DNA of 64,000 nt from Noviherbaspirillum aerium (GCF_008929045.1 NZ_VFAH01000012.1:62001-126000), one strand, 5' to 3'. Shown: positions 32,225-41,425, counted from the stretch's first letter. Numbers and translations: made by a program. Notes: generated by a model from the sequence alone, not told the origin.

Positions 32225-32923
32225 CTATACCGCCAAGTGCCGCTTGACGTCCTCGCCGCTCATCTGCGCCTGCGTGCCGGAAGCCACCACTTCTCCGCGC
32301 GACAGAACGACGAACTTGTCGGCCAGCTCATGCGCGAAATCGAAATACTGCTCGCACAGAAGGATGGCCATGTCGCCGCGTTCGCGCAGCATCCGGATCA
32401 CGCGGCCGATGTCCTTGATGATCGACGGCTGGATGCCTTCGGTCGGCTCATCAAGGATGATGAGCTTCGGGTCGGCCAGCAGGGCGCGTGCGATGGCGAG
32501 CTGCTGCTGCTGTCCGCCGGACAGGTCGCCGCCGCGCCGGTGCAGCATGTCCTTGAGTACGGGGAAGAGCTCGAACACCTCGCCGCGTATCTTCGAAGCC
32601 TGGCGGCCCGGCTTGACCGCCATTCCCATCATCAGGTTCTCTTCCACGCTGAGCCGGGCGAAGATTTCCCGCCCCTGGGGCACGTAGGCGATACCGAGCG
32701 CGGCGCGTTCATGCGGCTTGAGCTTCGTGATGTCGCGGTTGTCGAGCTTGACGTTGCCGGTGGCGGCGGGCAGCACCCCCATCAGGCATTTGAGCAGCGT
32801 GGTCTTGCCGACGCCGTTGCGGCCGAGCAGGGCCAGGCACTGGCCCTTCTGCAGGTCGAGCGAGACGCCGCGCAGCGTATGGGAGGAGCCGTAGTATTGG
32901 TTGAGCTTTTCGACGTTGAGCAT
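32225..32923 (-). CDS. urtE: Urea ABC transporter ATP-binding protein UrtE
   Basis: A 232-residue LivF-like ATPase. Walker A is LGRNGVGKTTLLK, the signature is LSGGQQQQLAIARAL, and Walker B is LIILDEPTEGIQ. TEGIQPSIIKDI with a following RMLRERGDMAILLCEQYFDFA is typical of UrtE. With UrtD it powers urea uptake through UrtBC. The ATG at 32923 lies 46 bp after the urtD stop; upstream in-frame sequence overlaps urtD and is not used. Confidence 0.95.
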   Translation of the reverse strand: MLNVEKLNQYYGSSHTLRGVSLDLQKGQCLALLGRNGVGKTTLLKCLMGVLPAATGNVKLDNRDITKLKPHERAALGIAYVPQGREIFARLSVEENLMMGMAVKPGRQASKIRGEVFELFPVLKDMLHRRGGDLSGGQQQQLAIARALLADPKLIILDEPTEGIQPSIIKDIGRVIRMLRERGDMAILLCEQYFDFAHELADKFVVLSRGEVVASGTQAQMSGEDVKRHLAV

Positions 32924-32969
32924 GTTATTGGTCCGGATTCCTGTGGTCGGATTATCGGGCGGGCAGCGG

Positions 32970-33815
32970 TCAGCGCCCGAGATAGACTTCAATGACGCGC
33001 TCGTCCGACTGCACCTGCCGCATCGTGCCTTCGGCCAGCACCGAGCCTTCATGCAGGACCGTCACCTTGCCGTCGCGCGCGATCTCGTTGACGAAGGCCA
33101 TGTCGTGCTCGACCACCATGATCGAATGCTTGCCCCGCAGTTCATTGAGCAGTTCGGCGGTGCGCGCCGTCTCGGCGTCAGACATGCCGGCGACCGGTTC
33201 ATCGAGCAGCACCAGCTGCGGTTCCTGGATGAGCAGCATGCCGATCTCCAGCCATTGCTTCTGGCCATGCGAGAGCAGGCCGGCGAGCCGCCGCTCCTGA
33301 CCGTTCAGGCGGATCAGCTTGAGGATGTCATCGATCTTGCCCTTCTGCTCCGAGGTGAGGCGGAAGAACAGCGTCGGCTTGACCCGCTTGTCCATCTTCA
33401 TCGCCAGCTCCAGGTTTTCGAACACGGTGTGCTGTTCGAACACGGTCGGGCGCTGGAACTTGCGGCCGATGCCCGCATGCGCGATCTGGTATTCCGTCAT
33501 CTTCGTGAGATCCATGGTCTGGCCGAAGTAGGCGGTGCCGGACGCCGGGCGCGTCTTGCCGGTGATGACATCCATCATCGTCGTCTTGCCCGCGCCGTTC
33601 GGGCCGATGATGCAGCGCAGTTCGCCGACCGAGATGTCTAGGTTGAGCTTGTTGATTGCCTTGAAGCCGTCGAAGGACACGGTGATGTCTTCGAGATACA
33701 GGATGGCGCCGTGCGTGGTATCGACGCCTTCCCGCTTGACGCGCCCGTAGGAGGTGCCGTAGTCCGCGTGCTCGCTCTGCACATCGAGTTCGCGGTTCCT
33801 GGTCATGTCGTTCAT
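32970..33815 (-). CDS. urtD: Urea ABC transporter ATP-binding protein UrtD
   Basis: A 281-residue LivG-like ATPase. Walker A is IGPNGAGKTTMMD, the signature is LLSHGQKQWLEIGML (the SHGQ form typical of UrtD), and Walker B is LVLLDEPVAGMSD. A roughly 35-residue N-terminal extension precedes the ATPase fold. The ATG at 33815 follows GGGAGG and overlaps the urtC stop by four bases. Confidence 0.95.
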   Translation of the reverse strand: MNDMTRNRELDVQSEHADYGTSYGRVKREGVDTTHGAILYLEDITVSFDGFKAINKLNLDISVGELRCIIGPNGAGKTTMMDVITGKTRPASGTAYFGQTMDLTKMTEYQIAHAGIGRKFQRPTVFEQHTVFENLELAMKMDKRVKPTLFFRLTSEQKGKIDDILKLIRLNGQERRLAGLLSHGQKQWLEIGMLLIQEPQLVLLDEPVAGMSDAETARTAELLNELRGKHSIMVVEHDMAFVNEIARDGKVTVLHEGSVLAEGTMRQVQSDERVIEVYLGR

Positions 33816-34897
33816 GCGGCCTCCCGGGTTTTCTGGAACTTGCGTGTCAGGCCGACGATGCCCTGCGGCATGAAGAGCGTGACGAGAATGAAAATCAGAC
33901 CAAGCGCATACAGCCACAGGTCGGGGAAGGCGGCGGTGAACCAGCTCTTGAGTCCGTTGACGGAAAAGGCGCCGATGATGGGGCCGAGCAGCGAACCGCG
34001 TCCGCCGATCGCCGCCCAGATCACCATCTCGATCGAATTGCCGGGCGACATTTCCGACGGATTGATGATGCCTACCTGGGGCACATACAGTGCGCCGGCA
34101 ATGCCGCACAACACCGCCGACAGCGTCCAGACGAACAGCTTGAACCAGAGCGGGTTGTAGCCGATGAACATGAGCCGCGACTCGGAATCCCGCACGCCCT
34201 GCAGCACCCGGCCCAGCTTGGAAGTGACGATCCATCGGCACAACAGCAGTGCGCCGAACAATGCCGCCAGCGTGACCAGGTAGAGCGCCGCCTTGGTGCC
34301 CGGTTCGGTGATCGAAAAGCCGAGGATGCGCTTGAAGTCGGTAAAGCCGTTGTTGCCGCCGAAGCCGGTATTGTTGCGGAAGAACAGCAGCATGAAGGCG
34401 AAGGTCATCGCCTGGGTGATGATCGAGAAGTACACGCCCTTGATGCGGGAGCGGAAGGCGAAGTAGCCGAACACGAAGGCCAGCACGCCGGGCACCAGCA
34501 CTACCAGCGCCATCGCGTACCAGAAGTTATCGGTGAACGACCAGAACCAGGGATAGGCCTTCCAGTCGAGGAAGACCATGAAGTCCGGCAGGTCGCTCTG
34601 GTAGACGCCGTCCTTGCCGATGGCGCGCATCAGGTACATGCCGTGCGCATAGCCGCCGAGCGCGAAGAACACGCCGTGGCCGAGCGACAGGATGCCGGTA
34701 TAGCCCCACACCAGGTCGAGCGCCAGCGCCGCCATCGCATAGCACATGAACTTGCCGACCAGGGCCACGGTATAGCCCGATACATGCAGCGCATGGCCGG
34801 GTGCGAAGCTCAGGTTGAGAATCGGCAGCACGGCCAGCACTGCCGCGCAGACCACGATGCCTGTCCATGCAGGACGGGAGAAGAGGGAAGACGTCAT
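33812..34897 (-). CDS. urtC: Urea ABC transporter permease UrtC
   Basis: A 361-residue LivM-like inner-membrane permease with about ten hydrophobic helices. Family features are LDLVWGYTGILSLGHGVFFALGGYAHGMYLM and GRGSLLGPIIGAF. It ends GLTRKFQKTREAA. The ATG at 34897 overlaps the urtB stop by four bases (ATGA). Longer in-frame sequence upstream lies inside urtB. Confidence 0.95.
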   Translation of the reverse strand: MTSSLFSRPAWTGIVVCAAVLAVLPILNLSFAPGHALHVSGYTVALVGKFMCYAMAALALDLVWGYTGILSLGHGVFFALGGYAHGMYLMRAIGKDGVYQSDLPDFMVFLDWKAYPWFWSFTDNFWYAMALVVLVPGVLAFVFGYFAFRSRIKGVYFSIITQAMTFAFMLLFFRNNTGFGGNNGFTDFKRILGFSITEPGTKAALYLVTLAALFGALLLCRWIVTSKLGRVLQGVRDSESRLMFIGYNPLWFKLFVWTLSAVLCGIAGALYVPQVGIINPSEMSPGNSIEMVIWAAIGGRGSLLGPIIGAFSVNGLKSWFTAAFPDLWLYALGLIFILVTLFMPQGIVGLTRKFQKTREAA

Positions 34898-36498
34898 TCT
34901 GCGCTCCTGCCTTTCATGGCGAACAGGCCCTGGGGCCGTTTCTGGATGAAGATGATGATGAATACCAGGATGGCGATCTTCGCCATCACCGCGCCGGCGA
35001 AGGGCTCCAGGAACTTGTTGACCTCGCCCAGGCCGAATGCCGCGATGACGGTGCCGGCCAGCTGGCCGACGCCGCCCAGCACGACCACCATGAAGGAATC
35101 GACGATATAGCCTTGACCGAGGTCGGGGCCCACATTGCCCAGCTGCGACAGCGCCACGCCGCCGAGGCCGGCGATGCCGGAACCAAGGCCGAAGGTCATC
35201 ATGTCGATCTTGCCGGTCGAGACGCCGACACAATCGGCCATGCGGCGGTTTTGCGTCACGGCGCGAACGAACAGCCCGAGGCGGGTCTTGTTGAGAATGG
35301 CCCAGACCGCGACTACGACGAACATCGCGAAGAAAATGATCACGATGCGGTTGTACGACAGCACCAGCGAACCCATCACCGTCACGCCTCCCGACATCCA
35401 GGAGGGATTGGAGACTTCCACATTCTGCGCGCCGAAGATGGAGCGCACCAGCTGCATCAGCACCAGGCTGATGCCCCAGGTGCAGAGCAGGGTTTCCAGC
35501 GGACGTCCGTACAGCCAGCGGATGACGGTGCGCTCGAGCGCGATGCCGACCGCGCCGGCCACCAGAAAGGCGGCGGGCAGGGCTGCCAGCAGATAGTAGT
35601 CGACCGCGCCCGGCGCGTACTGCCGGAACATGAGCTGGCAGACATAGGTGGTATAGGCGCCGATCATCAGCAGTTCGCCGTGCGCCATGTTGATGATGCC
35701 CATCAGGCCGAAGGTGATCGCCAGGCCGAGCGCCGCCAGCAGCAGTACGCTGCCCAGCGACACGCCGTAGAACAGGTTGCCGACGAACTCGGTGCGGGTC
35801 TGCCGCGCGTTGATGGCGCTGATGGTGCCGACCGCGGCGATACGCACGGCTTCATCCGGTTCCACATAGCTGCCGTCGGCATTCTTTTCCAGCATCTGCA
35901 TCAGCAGCGGCTTGAGATTGGCATCGGTGCTGCCCGAGAGCGCTTCGACCGCGGCCTTGCGGGTCGCCGCATCCGGCGATTGCAGATTGGCGGCGGCAAC
36001 AACCAGTTGCAGCACCGACTTGATCTCCGGATCGGTTTCCTTTTCCAGCGCCTTGTCAATCAAGGGAAGCTGGCCGGGATCGGCATTTTTCTGCATTGCC
36101 CGGGCGGCGGCGAGGCGTTCGCCGCGATCGGCCGACAGCAGCCTGAGGCCGGACATGGCGCCTTCGATTGCGCCGCGCAGGCGGTTGTTTGCGGTAATGC
36201 CGTCGATGCCGTCCGGCGTCGGTACAGTGGCGCCGGTTTCCGGATCGAAGGCTTTGCCGTCTTCGACGACATACACGCGGCCGTCCGGCGTCGCGTAGAG
36301 ATTATCGTTCTTGAGGGCGTTCAGCACCTTGACGGCGTCGTCGGTGGCAAGGACTGCAATCTTGTTGACGGCTTCGATGCGTGCGTCCGGATCGTCGCCG
36401 GCCAGGGGCTTGAGCAGGGCTGGATCGATCGCTGCCTGGGCCGTGAGCGCCGTTGCGCACAGCCATCCGATGGCAAGGATTTTTTTGAATAGATTCAT
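34894..36498 (-). CDS. urtB: Urea ABC transporter permease UrtB
   Basis: A 534-residue LivH-like permease. A signal peptide (MNLFKKILAIGWLCATALTAQA) and a soluble region of about 220 residues with helical, HEAT-like character precede the membrane part; this extra periplasmic domain is common in UrtB. The permease part has LGLAITFGLMGIINMAHGELLMIGAYTTY and VLGGVGQLAGTVIAAF. The ATG at 36498 opens a proper signal peptide. A terminator-like hairpin lies between urtA and this gene. Confidence 0.95.
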   Translation of the reverse strand: MNLFKKILAIGWLCATALTAQAAIDPALLKPLAGDDPDARIEAVNKIAVLATDDAVKVLNALKNDNLYATPDGRVYVVEDGKAFDPETGATVPTPDGIDGITANNRLRGAIEGAMSGLRLLSADRGERLAAARAMQKNADPGQLPLIDKALEKETDPEIKSVLQLVVAAANLQSPDAATRKAAVEALSGSTDANLKPLLMQMLEKNADGSYVEPDEAVRIAAVGTISAINARQTRTEFVGNLFYGVSLGSVLLLAALGLAITFGLMGIINMAHGELLMIGAYTTYVCQLMFRQYAPGAVDYYLLAALPAAFLVAGAVGIALERTVIRWLYGRPLETLLCTWGISLVLMQLVRSIFGAQNVEVSNPSWMSGGVTVMGSLVLSYNRIVIIFFAMFVVVAVWAILNKTRLGLFVRAVTQNRRMADCVGVSTGKIDMMTFGLGSGIAGLGGVALSQLGNVGPDLGQGYIVDSFMVVVLGGVGQLAGTVIAAFGLGEVNKFLEPFAGAVMAKIAILVFIIIFIQKRPQGLFAMKGRSAE

Positions 36499-36540
36499 TT
36501 GCGATGTCTTGGGCAAGGCGACGCGCGAAAACAATGGGCG

Positions 36541-36621
36541 TAAAAAAGCCGGAGCGTGAACTGGGAGCCACTCTCCGGCTCATGGTGTTCCATGACCGGC
36601 CTTCCAGCATTGGAAGGCCGG
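36541..36621 (-). terminator. Terminator/attenuator hairpins between urtA and urtB
   Basis: Reading along the minus strand after the urtA stop there are two hairpins. The first (36621-36596) is an 11-bp stem CCGGCCTTCCA/TGGAAGGCCGG with a 4-nt loop. The second (36580-36547) has the stem AGCCGGAG/CTCCGGCT followed by a run of T, so it is a rho-independent terminator. It lies inside the operon, so it probably lowers urtB-and-downstream expression relative to urtA. Confidence 0.7.
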
Positions 36622-36638
36622 CATGCGCGGTACGGCAA

Positions 36639-37892
36639 TTACATATTCTGCTTGGCCTCGTTACCCGCGATGTACGGGCTCCACGGCTGGGCGCGCAGCG
36701 GGCCCTTGGTCTTCCAGACCACGCTGAACTGGCCGTCCGGCTTGATCTCGCCGATCATGACCGGCTTTTGCAGGTGATGATTGGTCTTGTCCATGACCAG
36801 CTCGAATCCGGACGGCGACTTGAAGGTCTGGCCCCCCATCGCCGCGATCACCTTGTCGGTCTCGGTGGACTTGGCTTTCTCGACAGCCTGCTTCCACATG
36901 TGGATGCCGACGTAGGTGGCTTCCATCGGGTCGTTGGTGACCACGGTGTCGGCGTTCGGCAATTTCTTTTCCTTGGCATAGGCTTTCCATTGCTTGATGA
37001 AGGCATCGTTGACCGGGTTCTTGACCGACTGGAAGTAGTTCCATGCCGCCAGGTGGCCGACCAGCGGCTTGGCGTCGACGCCGCGCAGCTCTTCCTCGCC
37101 GACGGAGAATGCCACGACCGGTACGTCGGTCGCCTTCAGGCCCGCATTGCCGAGCTCCTTGTAGAAAGGCACGTTGGAGTCGCCGTTGATGGTGGAGATC
37201 ACCGCGGTCTTGCCGCCGGCCGAGAATTTCTTGATGTTGGCGACGATGGTCTGGTAATCGGAATGGCCGAACGGCGTGTAGACCTCATCGATATCGGAGT
37301 CCTTGACGCCCTTCGATTTCAGGAAGGCGCGCAGGATTTTATTGGTGGTGCGCGGATATACATAGTCGGTGCCGAGCAGGACGAAGCGCTTGGCGCCGCC
37401 GCCATCCTTCGACATCAGATATTCGACCGCCGGAATCGCCTGCTGGTTGGGCGCCGCGCCTGTGTAGAACACATTCTTCTCGAGCTCCTCGCCTTCATAC
37501 TGAACGGGGTAGAACAGCAGGCTGTTCAGTTCCTTGAAGACCGGCAGCACCGACTTGCGCGAGACGGATGTCCAGCAGCCGAACACCACCGCCACCTTGT
37601 CCTGGGTGATCAGCTGGCGCGCCTTTTCGGCGAACAGCGGCCAGTTGGATGCCGGGTCGACGATCACGGCTTCGAGCTTCTTGCCCATCACGCCGCCCTT
37701 GGCATTGATCTCGTCGATCGTCATCAGCGCAACATCCTTGAGCGACGTTTCGGAGATGGCCATCGTGCCTGACAGCGAATGAAGGATACCGACCTTGATG
37801 GTGTCAGCGGCAAGGGCTTGCGGCATCCATGCCGAAGCGGTAAGCATGAGGGCGCCGGCAGCGGTCGCTTTCAAGAGGGTGCGACGAGACAT
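36639..37892 (-). CDS. urtA: Urea ABC transporter substrate-binding protein UrtA
   Basis: A 417-residue periplasmic urea-binding protein of the leucine/amide-binding family. The N-terminus MSRRTLLKATAAGALML carries a twin-arginine motif (SRRTLLK) and ends in an Ala-x-Ala cleavage site near residue 28, so export may use the Tat pathway. The mature part starts ADTIKVGILHSLSGTMAISETSLKD and has VFGCWTSVSRKSVLPVFKE and the binding-site region LFYPVQYEGEE, typical of UrtA. The ATG at 37892 has GGAG upstream. A sigma-54-type promoter lies about 60 bp before it. Confidence 0.96.
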   Translation of the reverse strand: MSRRTLLKATAAGALMLTASAWMPQALAADTIKVGILHSLSGTMAISETSLKDVALMTIDEINAKGGVMGKKLEAVIVDPASNWPLFAEKARQLITQDKVAVVFGCWTSVSRKSVLPVFKELNSLLFYPVQYEGEELEKNVFYTGAAPNQQAIPAVEYLMSKDGGGAKRFVLLGTDYVYPRTTNKILRAFLKSKGVKDSDIDEVYTPFGHSDYQTIVANIKKFSAGGKTAVISTINGDSNVPFYKELGNAGLKATDVPVVAFSVGEEELRGVDAKPLVGHLAAWNYFQSVKNPVNDAFIKQWKAYAKEKKLPNADTVVTNDPMEATYVGIHMWKQAVEKAKSTETDKVIAAMGGQTFKSPSGFELVMDKTNHHLQKPVMIGEIKPDGQFSVVWKTKGPLRAQPWSPYIAGNEAKQNM

Positions 37893-38470
37893 TGTTGCTC
37901 CTAAGAGTTTATTAGTGGGTCGATGGTGTGCGATGGCTCGCAGGCAAGCTTTAGCAGTTTGCGTGCCATGCATCCGGCCCATGATTGAAAGTTCACGGCA
38001 GCGTGTAATGCCCAATTCAAGTGCGTGCAATCGATGTCTCTCCAATGAGGCGCTCCGTTTTGGCGCCGCGGAACCTCTTATTGGTGCGGAAAATGCGACA
38101 TGCGTGTGCGCAGCGCGAGAATGCGTTGATCGATCGCAGATGGAGGACGGGATTTGGTGCGCTAGAGGCGGTCCGGCGAGGCCTGTCGGAGATGGCTGAG
38201 GTGATGAATGCCAGGGACTCGTCACTGCCTAAGCTCTCGCCTTAAGGAAAAGGACGGAGTGAGGATGGAGTTGGGATCGAGATGCGCCGGCGATGACGGT
38301 TGACTGCCAAGCCTTTGCCCGCCCTCAGGTCACCGCTTGAATGCAGTCCGGACTAGGCCGACACAAGGCATGCGTTGCATCCCCCTTGCCGCGTTCGTCC
38401 CGCCAGCACGCTTCAAAACTTCATCAGTCAGGAACGGCAAGTCCTTGCGAACCGGCGGGTATTGATTTGA
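37893..38470. other. Intergenic region upstream of urtA
   Basis: About 580 bp. It holds the sigma-54-type promoter of urtA and presumably enhancer sites. The distal half (38000-38470) follows the stop of the iron-type ABC ATPase gene and shows no gene or terminator that I can support. Confidence 0.5.
37953..37968 (-). promoter_or_regulatory. Sigma-54-type promoter of urtA
   Basis: On the minus strand the sequence reads TGGCACGCAAACTGCT. The GG of the -24 element and the GC of the -12 element are ten bases apart, as required, and TGGCACG is a perfect -24 box; the -12 box CTGCT differs from TTGCA at two positions. The start point would lie near 37941, giving a leader of about 50 nt. Nitrogen control of urea uptake through NtrC and sigma-54 is known in other proteobacteria; no certain NtrC site was seen upstream. 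Confidence 0.6.
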
Positions 38471-39577
38471 TCAGCGCGGCTCGGACTCGGACGGGAACGT
38501 GACAACATGATCGGCGCCGAGGCGGATGCCGATTTTCTCGCCGATCGCATGATCATGATGAGAAGGGACGAGGGCCAGCAGCTGCTGACCGCTCGGGAGC
38601 TTCAGGGTATAGAGGAACTCGGCTCCGCGAAACGCCTTGCGCACGACTTCGGCCTGCATCGGACTGGCATCGTCATGCACGACATCGTCGGCCCGCAGCA
38701 GTACGTCGACGACCTGCTGGGGCTTCTCCGTAGTCGAACAGGCTTCGATGCCTTGCCAGAGCGGCAGGCTGCCGAGCTCGATATGCACTTGCTGGCGGGG
38801 CAGGTCGACCGTTCCCGGCGTAAAGACGCCCTGGCCGATGAAGTCGGCGACAAAACGGTTTTCGGGCCGGTGATACAGGTTGTAGGCATTGTCCCACTGG
38901 ACAATGACGCCCTGATGCATGACGCCGATCTGGTCCGCGATGGCAAAGGCTTCATGCTGGTCGTGGGTGACCAGGACCGCCGTCGTGCCGAGTTCCTTCA
39001 GGATGTCGCGCACCTCGAGCGCGAGCCGTTCGCGCAAATCGACGTCGAGATTGGAGAAGGGTTCGTCAAGCAGCAGCAGGTCGGGCTGAGGCGCCAGCGC
39101 CCTGGCTAGTGCCACCCGTTGCTGTTGTCCGCCCGACAACTCATGGGGATACTGCCGCGCATGCGAAGTCAGGCCGACCAGCGACAGCAGGCGGTCGACG
39201 CGGCGCTTGCGCTCATCGCGCGAAAGCTTCTGCAAGCCGAAGGCGATGTTTTCCCAGACCGACAGGTGGGGAAACAGCGCATAGTCCTGGAACACCACGC
39301 CGACGCCGCGCCGCTCCGGCGCCTCGGTGAATCCGGCATGGCTCAGTTCGCGGCCGCCAAGGGAAATCCGGCCGCCAAGCAGGGATTCGAAACCGGCGAT
39401 GGCCCGCAGCACGGTCGTCTTGCCGCATCCCGAAGGGCCGAGCAGGCAGCCGATCGCGCCGCGGGCAAGGGAAAATGACATGCCGTGAACGATTTCAGTG
39501 AAAGTCCGGCCGGCGGCATAGCCGACGCGGATGGAATCAATGATCAGATGAGTATCCGGCCTGGCTGCGATATTCAT
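38471..39577 (-). CDS. Iron(III)-type ABC transporter ATP-binding protein
   Basis: A 368-residue ATPase of the FbpC/PotA class. Walker A is LGPSGCGKTTVLRA, the signature LSGGQQQRVALARALA, Walker B LLLLDEPFSNLD, and the H-loop TAVLVTHDQHEA. A C-terminal TOBE-like regulatory domain fills residues 240-368. The ATG at 39577 gives a short leader; the frame is open upstream. It is divergent from an FbpB-like permease gene 74 bp away, and the two probably form one transporter for ferric iron. No periplasmic binding protein gene is present beside them. Confidence 0.85.
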   Translation of the reverse strand: MNIAARPDTHLIIDSIRVGYAAGRTFTEIVHGMSFSLARGAIGCLLGPSGCGKTTVLRAIAGFESLLGGRISLGGRELSHAGFTEAPERRGVGVVFQDYALFPHLSVWENIAFGLQKLSRDERKRRVDRLLSLVGLTSHARQYPHELSGGQQQRVALARALAPQPDLLLLDEPFSNLDVDLRERLALEVRDILKELGTTAVLVTHDQHEAFAIADQIGVMHQGVIVQWDNAYNLYHRPENRFVADFIGQGVFTPGTVDLPRQQVHIELGSLPLWQGIEACSTTEKPQQVVDVLLRADDVVHDDASPMQAEVVRKAFRGAEFLYTLKLPSGQQLLALVPSHHDHAIGEKIGIRLGADHVVTFPSESEPR

Positions 39578-39604
39578 AATATTGCAAAGATGGAAGACGG
39601 CATT

Positions 39605-39623
39605 GATTATAATTCTCATTTAC
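39605..39623. promoter_or_regulatory. Fur-box-like operator in the divergent iron-transporter promoter region
   Basis: GATTATAATTCTCATTTAC matches the 19-bp Fur consensus (GATAATGATAATCATTATC) at about 12 positions, and it sits in the middle of the 74-bp region between the two divergent ABC genes. It is close enough to repress both. This fits ferric iron as the substrate. Confidence 0.45.
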
Positions 39624-39651
39624 GTACAACGTACACCAAGCTTAGGATTTC

Positions 39652-41307
39652 ATGCGCATTACCGCACCCCGCCGGCCCGGCTGTTGTTGCCAGGGAGGCA
39701 TACATCCGCTTCTGCTCGTCTCCCTGATCATCGCCGTGCTGGTCGGCATTCCGATTTTCGGCGTCATCTCCAATCTGCTCATTCCGGGCCCCGGGTCCGA
39801 GGCCGATACTTTCCGGCATCTGTGGGCGACGGTGATGCCCGAATACCTGGCCAACAGCCTTGCCATTGCCGCGATCGTGACCGTGCTGGCGGGCATCGGC
39901 GGCGTCGGTTGCGCATGGCTGGTGGCGGTTTTCGACTTTCCGGGCAAGCGGTTCTATGAATGGACCCTGATCCTGCCGCTGGCAATGCCGGCCTATGTGG
40001 TGGCGTATGCGTACACCGATTTCCTGCAATTTGCCGGTCCGGTCCAGACCGCGCTGCGCAATGCCTTCGGCTGGCAGGCGGGAGACTACTGGTTTCCTCA
40101 GATTCGTTCCGTCGGCGGCGCCGGCATCGTTTTCGCGATGGTGCTGTACCCCTATGTCTATCTGCTGGCGCGCACCGCTTTCCTGGAACGCAGTCCACGC
40201 ATGTGGGATGCCGCGCGCACGCTGGGAACCGGTCCCTGGCGCGCCTTTTTCAGGATCAGCCTGCCTCTGGCCAGGCCGGCGGCCGCTGCCGGCATCGCGC
40301 TGGCGCTGATGGAAACCCTCGCCGACTATGGCGCGGTCGCCTACTTTGGCGTGCCGACGCTGACCACCGGCATTTACAAGTCCTGGTATTCCTTTTCCGA
40401 CAGGACGGCGGCCGCCCAGATCGCCGCCGTCCTGCTGATAGCGATCACCGTTCTCATGGTCATGGAGCAGAAGAGCCGCGGACGGTCGCGGTACTACGCC
40501 GTGGGTTCACGCACCCGGCTGCAGGAGTCCATGCGCCTGGGCGGCCTGCATGCCTGGCTGGCATCAGCATTCTGCGCACTGCCGGTGCTGCTGGGTTTCA
40601 TCATTCCGGTTGCCATTCTGTTAAGGCTGATGCTGGGGGAGGAGACGCTTCAGCTCGGCGAAAGATACCTGGGCTGGTTCAAGAACAGTGTTCTGCTTGC
40701 GTCCATTACCGCCGTGATCGCCATCATCATCTGCGTGCTGCTGGCCTATGCGGCGCGCGTGACGAAAAGCAGCGTTCAGGCGGCATGCAACCGCATCGTC
40801 AGCATGGGCTATGCGGTACCCGGCGCGGTGATCGCCGTGGGCATCCTGATTCCACTGGCCCGGCTCGACAACTGGGCCAGCCAGCATGGCGTCGGCATTC
40901 TTCTTACCGGCAGCGTTGCGGCGCTGATCTATGCCTACCTGGTGCGTTTCCTGGCAGTGTCTTACCAGACGGTGCAGGCCGGCCTGGTCAAGATTACGCC
41001 GACCATGGATGCCAGCGCCCGGGTGCTGGGCCATGGATTGGGCTCCATGCTGTTGCGGGTGCATGCGCCGTTGCTATGGCGCAGCGTAGTGACCGCCGGC
41101 CTGCTGGTTTTCGTGGACGTGATCAAGGAATTGCCTGCGACGCTGACGATCCGGCCCTTCAATTTCGATACGCTGGCAGTCATCACTTATCAGCTGGCGG
41201 CGGATGAGCGGCTGGGCGAGGCTGCGCTTCCCGCCTTCACCATTGTCATGATCGCGCTGATTCCCGTCGGCGTGCTGGCACGCTCACTTGCCAAGTCGGC
41301 CCGGTGA
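39652..41307 (+). CDS. Iron(III)-type ABC transporter permease (FbpB-like)
   Basis: A 551-residue double-length permease with about 12 hydrophobic helices and two binding-protein-dependent transport motifs, as in FbpB/SfuB-type ferric permeases, which are internally duplicated. EAA-like loops are visible at AARTLGTGPWRAFFRISLPLARP in the first half and ARVLGHGLGSMLLRVHAPLLW in the second. It also has LMETLADYGAVAYFGVPTLTTG, typical of the group. The ATG at 39652 follows AGGATTTC. Partner ATPase is encoded divergently. Confidence 0.87.
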   Translation: MRITAPRRPGCCCQGGIHPLLLVSLIIAVLVGIPIFGVISNLLIPGPGSEADTFRHLWATVMPEYLANSLAIAAIVTVLAGIGGVGCAWLVAVFDFPGKRFYEWTLILPLAMPAYVVAYAYTDFLQFAGPVQTALRNAFGWQAGDYWFPQIRSVGGAGIVFAMVLYPYVYLLARTAFLERSPRMWDAARTLGTGPWRAFFRISLPLARPAAAAGIALALMETLADYGAVAYFGVPTLTTGIYKSWYSFSDRTAAAQIAAVLLIAITVLMVMEQKSRGRSRYYAVGSRTRLQESMRLGGLHAWLASAFCALPVLLGFIIPVAILLRLMLGEETLQLGERYLGWFKNSVLLASITAVIAIIICVLLAYAARVTKSSVQAACNRIVSMGYAVPGAVIAVGILIPLARLDNWASQHGVGILLTGSVAALIYAYLVRFLAVSYQTVQAGLVKITPTMDASARVLGHGLGSMLLRVHAPLLWRSVVTAGLLVFVDVIKELPATLTIRPFNFDTLAVITYQLAADERLGEAALPAFTIVMIALIPVGVLARSLAKSAR

Positions 41308-41380
41308 ATCCGCATTTGGCGGATGGGGCGGCGAGGCATTGATATTGAATGGCATCCGCAGCGAGTCGCGATGAAAAAGA

Positions 41381-41405
41381 AAAAGCCCCGTGACACGGGG
41401 CTTTT
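41381..41405. terminator. Bidirectional terminator between permease and phasin genes
   Basis: An 11-bp stem (AAAAGCCCCGT with ACGGGGCTTTT) around a 3-nt loop, with A-run before and T-run after, so it works on both strands. It lies 74 bp after the permease stop (+) and 21 bp after the phasin stop (-). Confidence 0.85.
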
Positions 41406-41425
41406 TCATGGCTGCAGCTGCGTGA

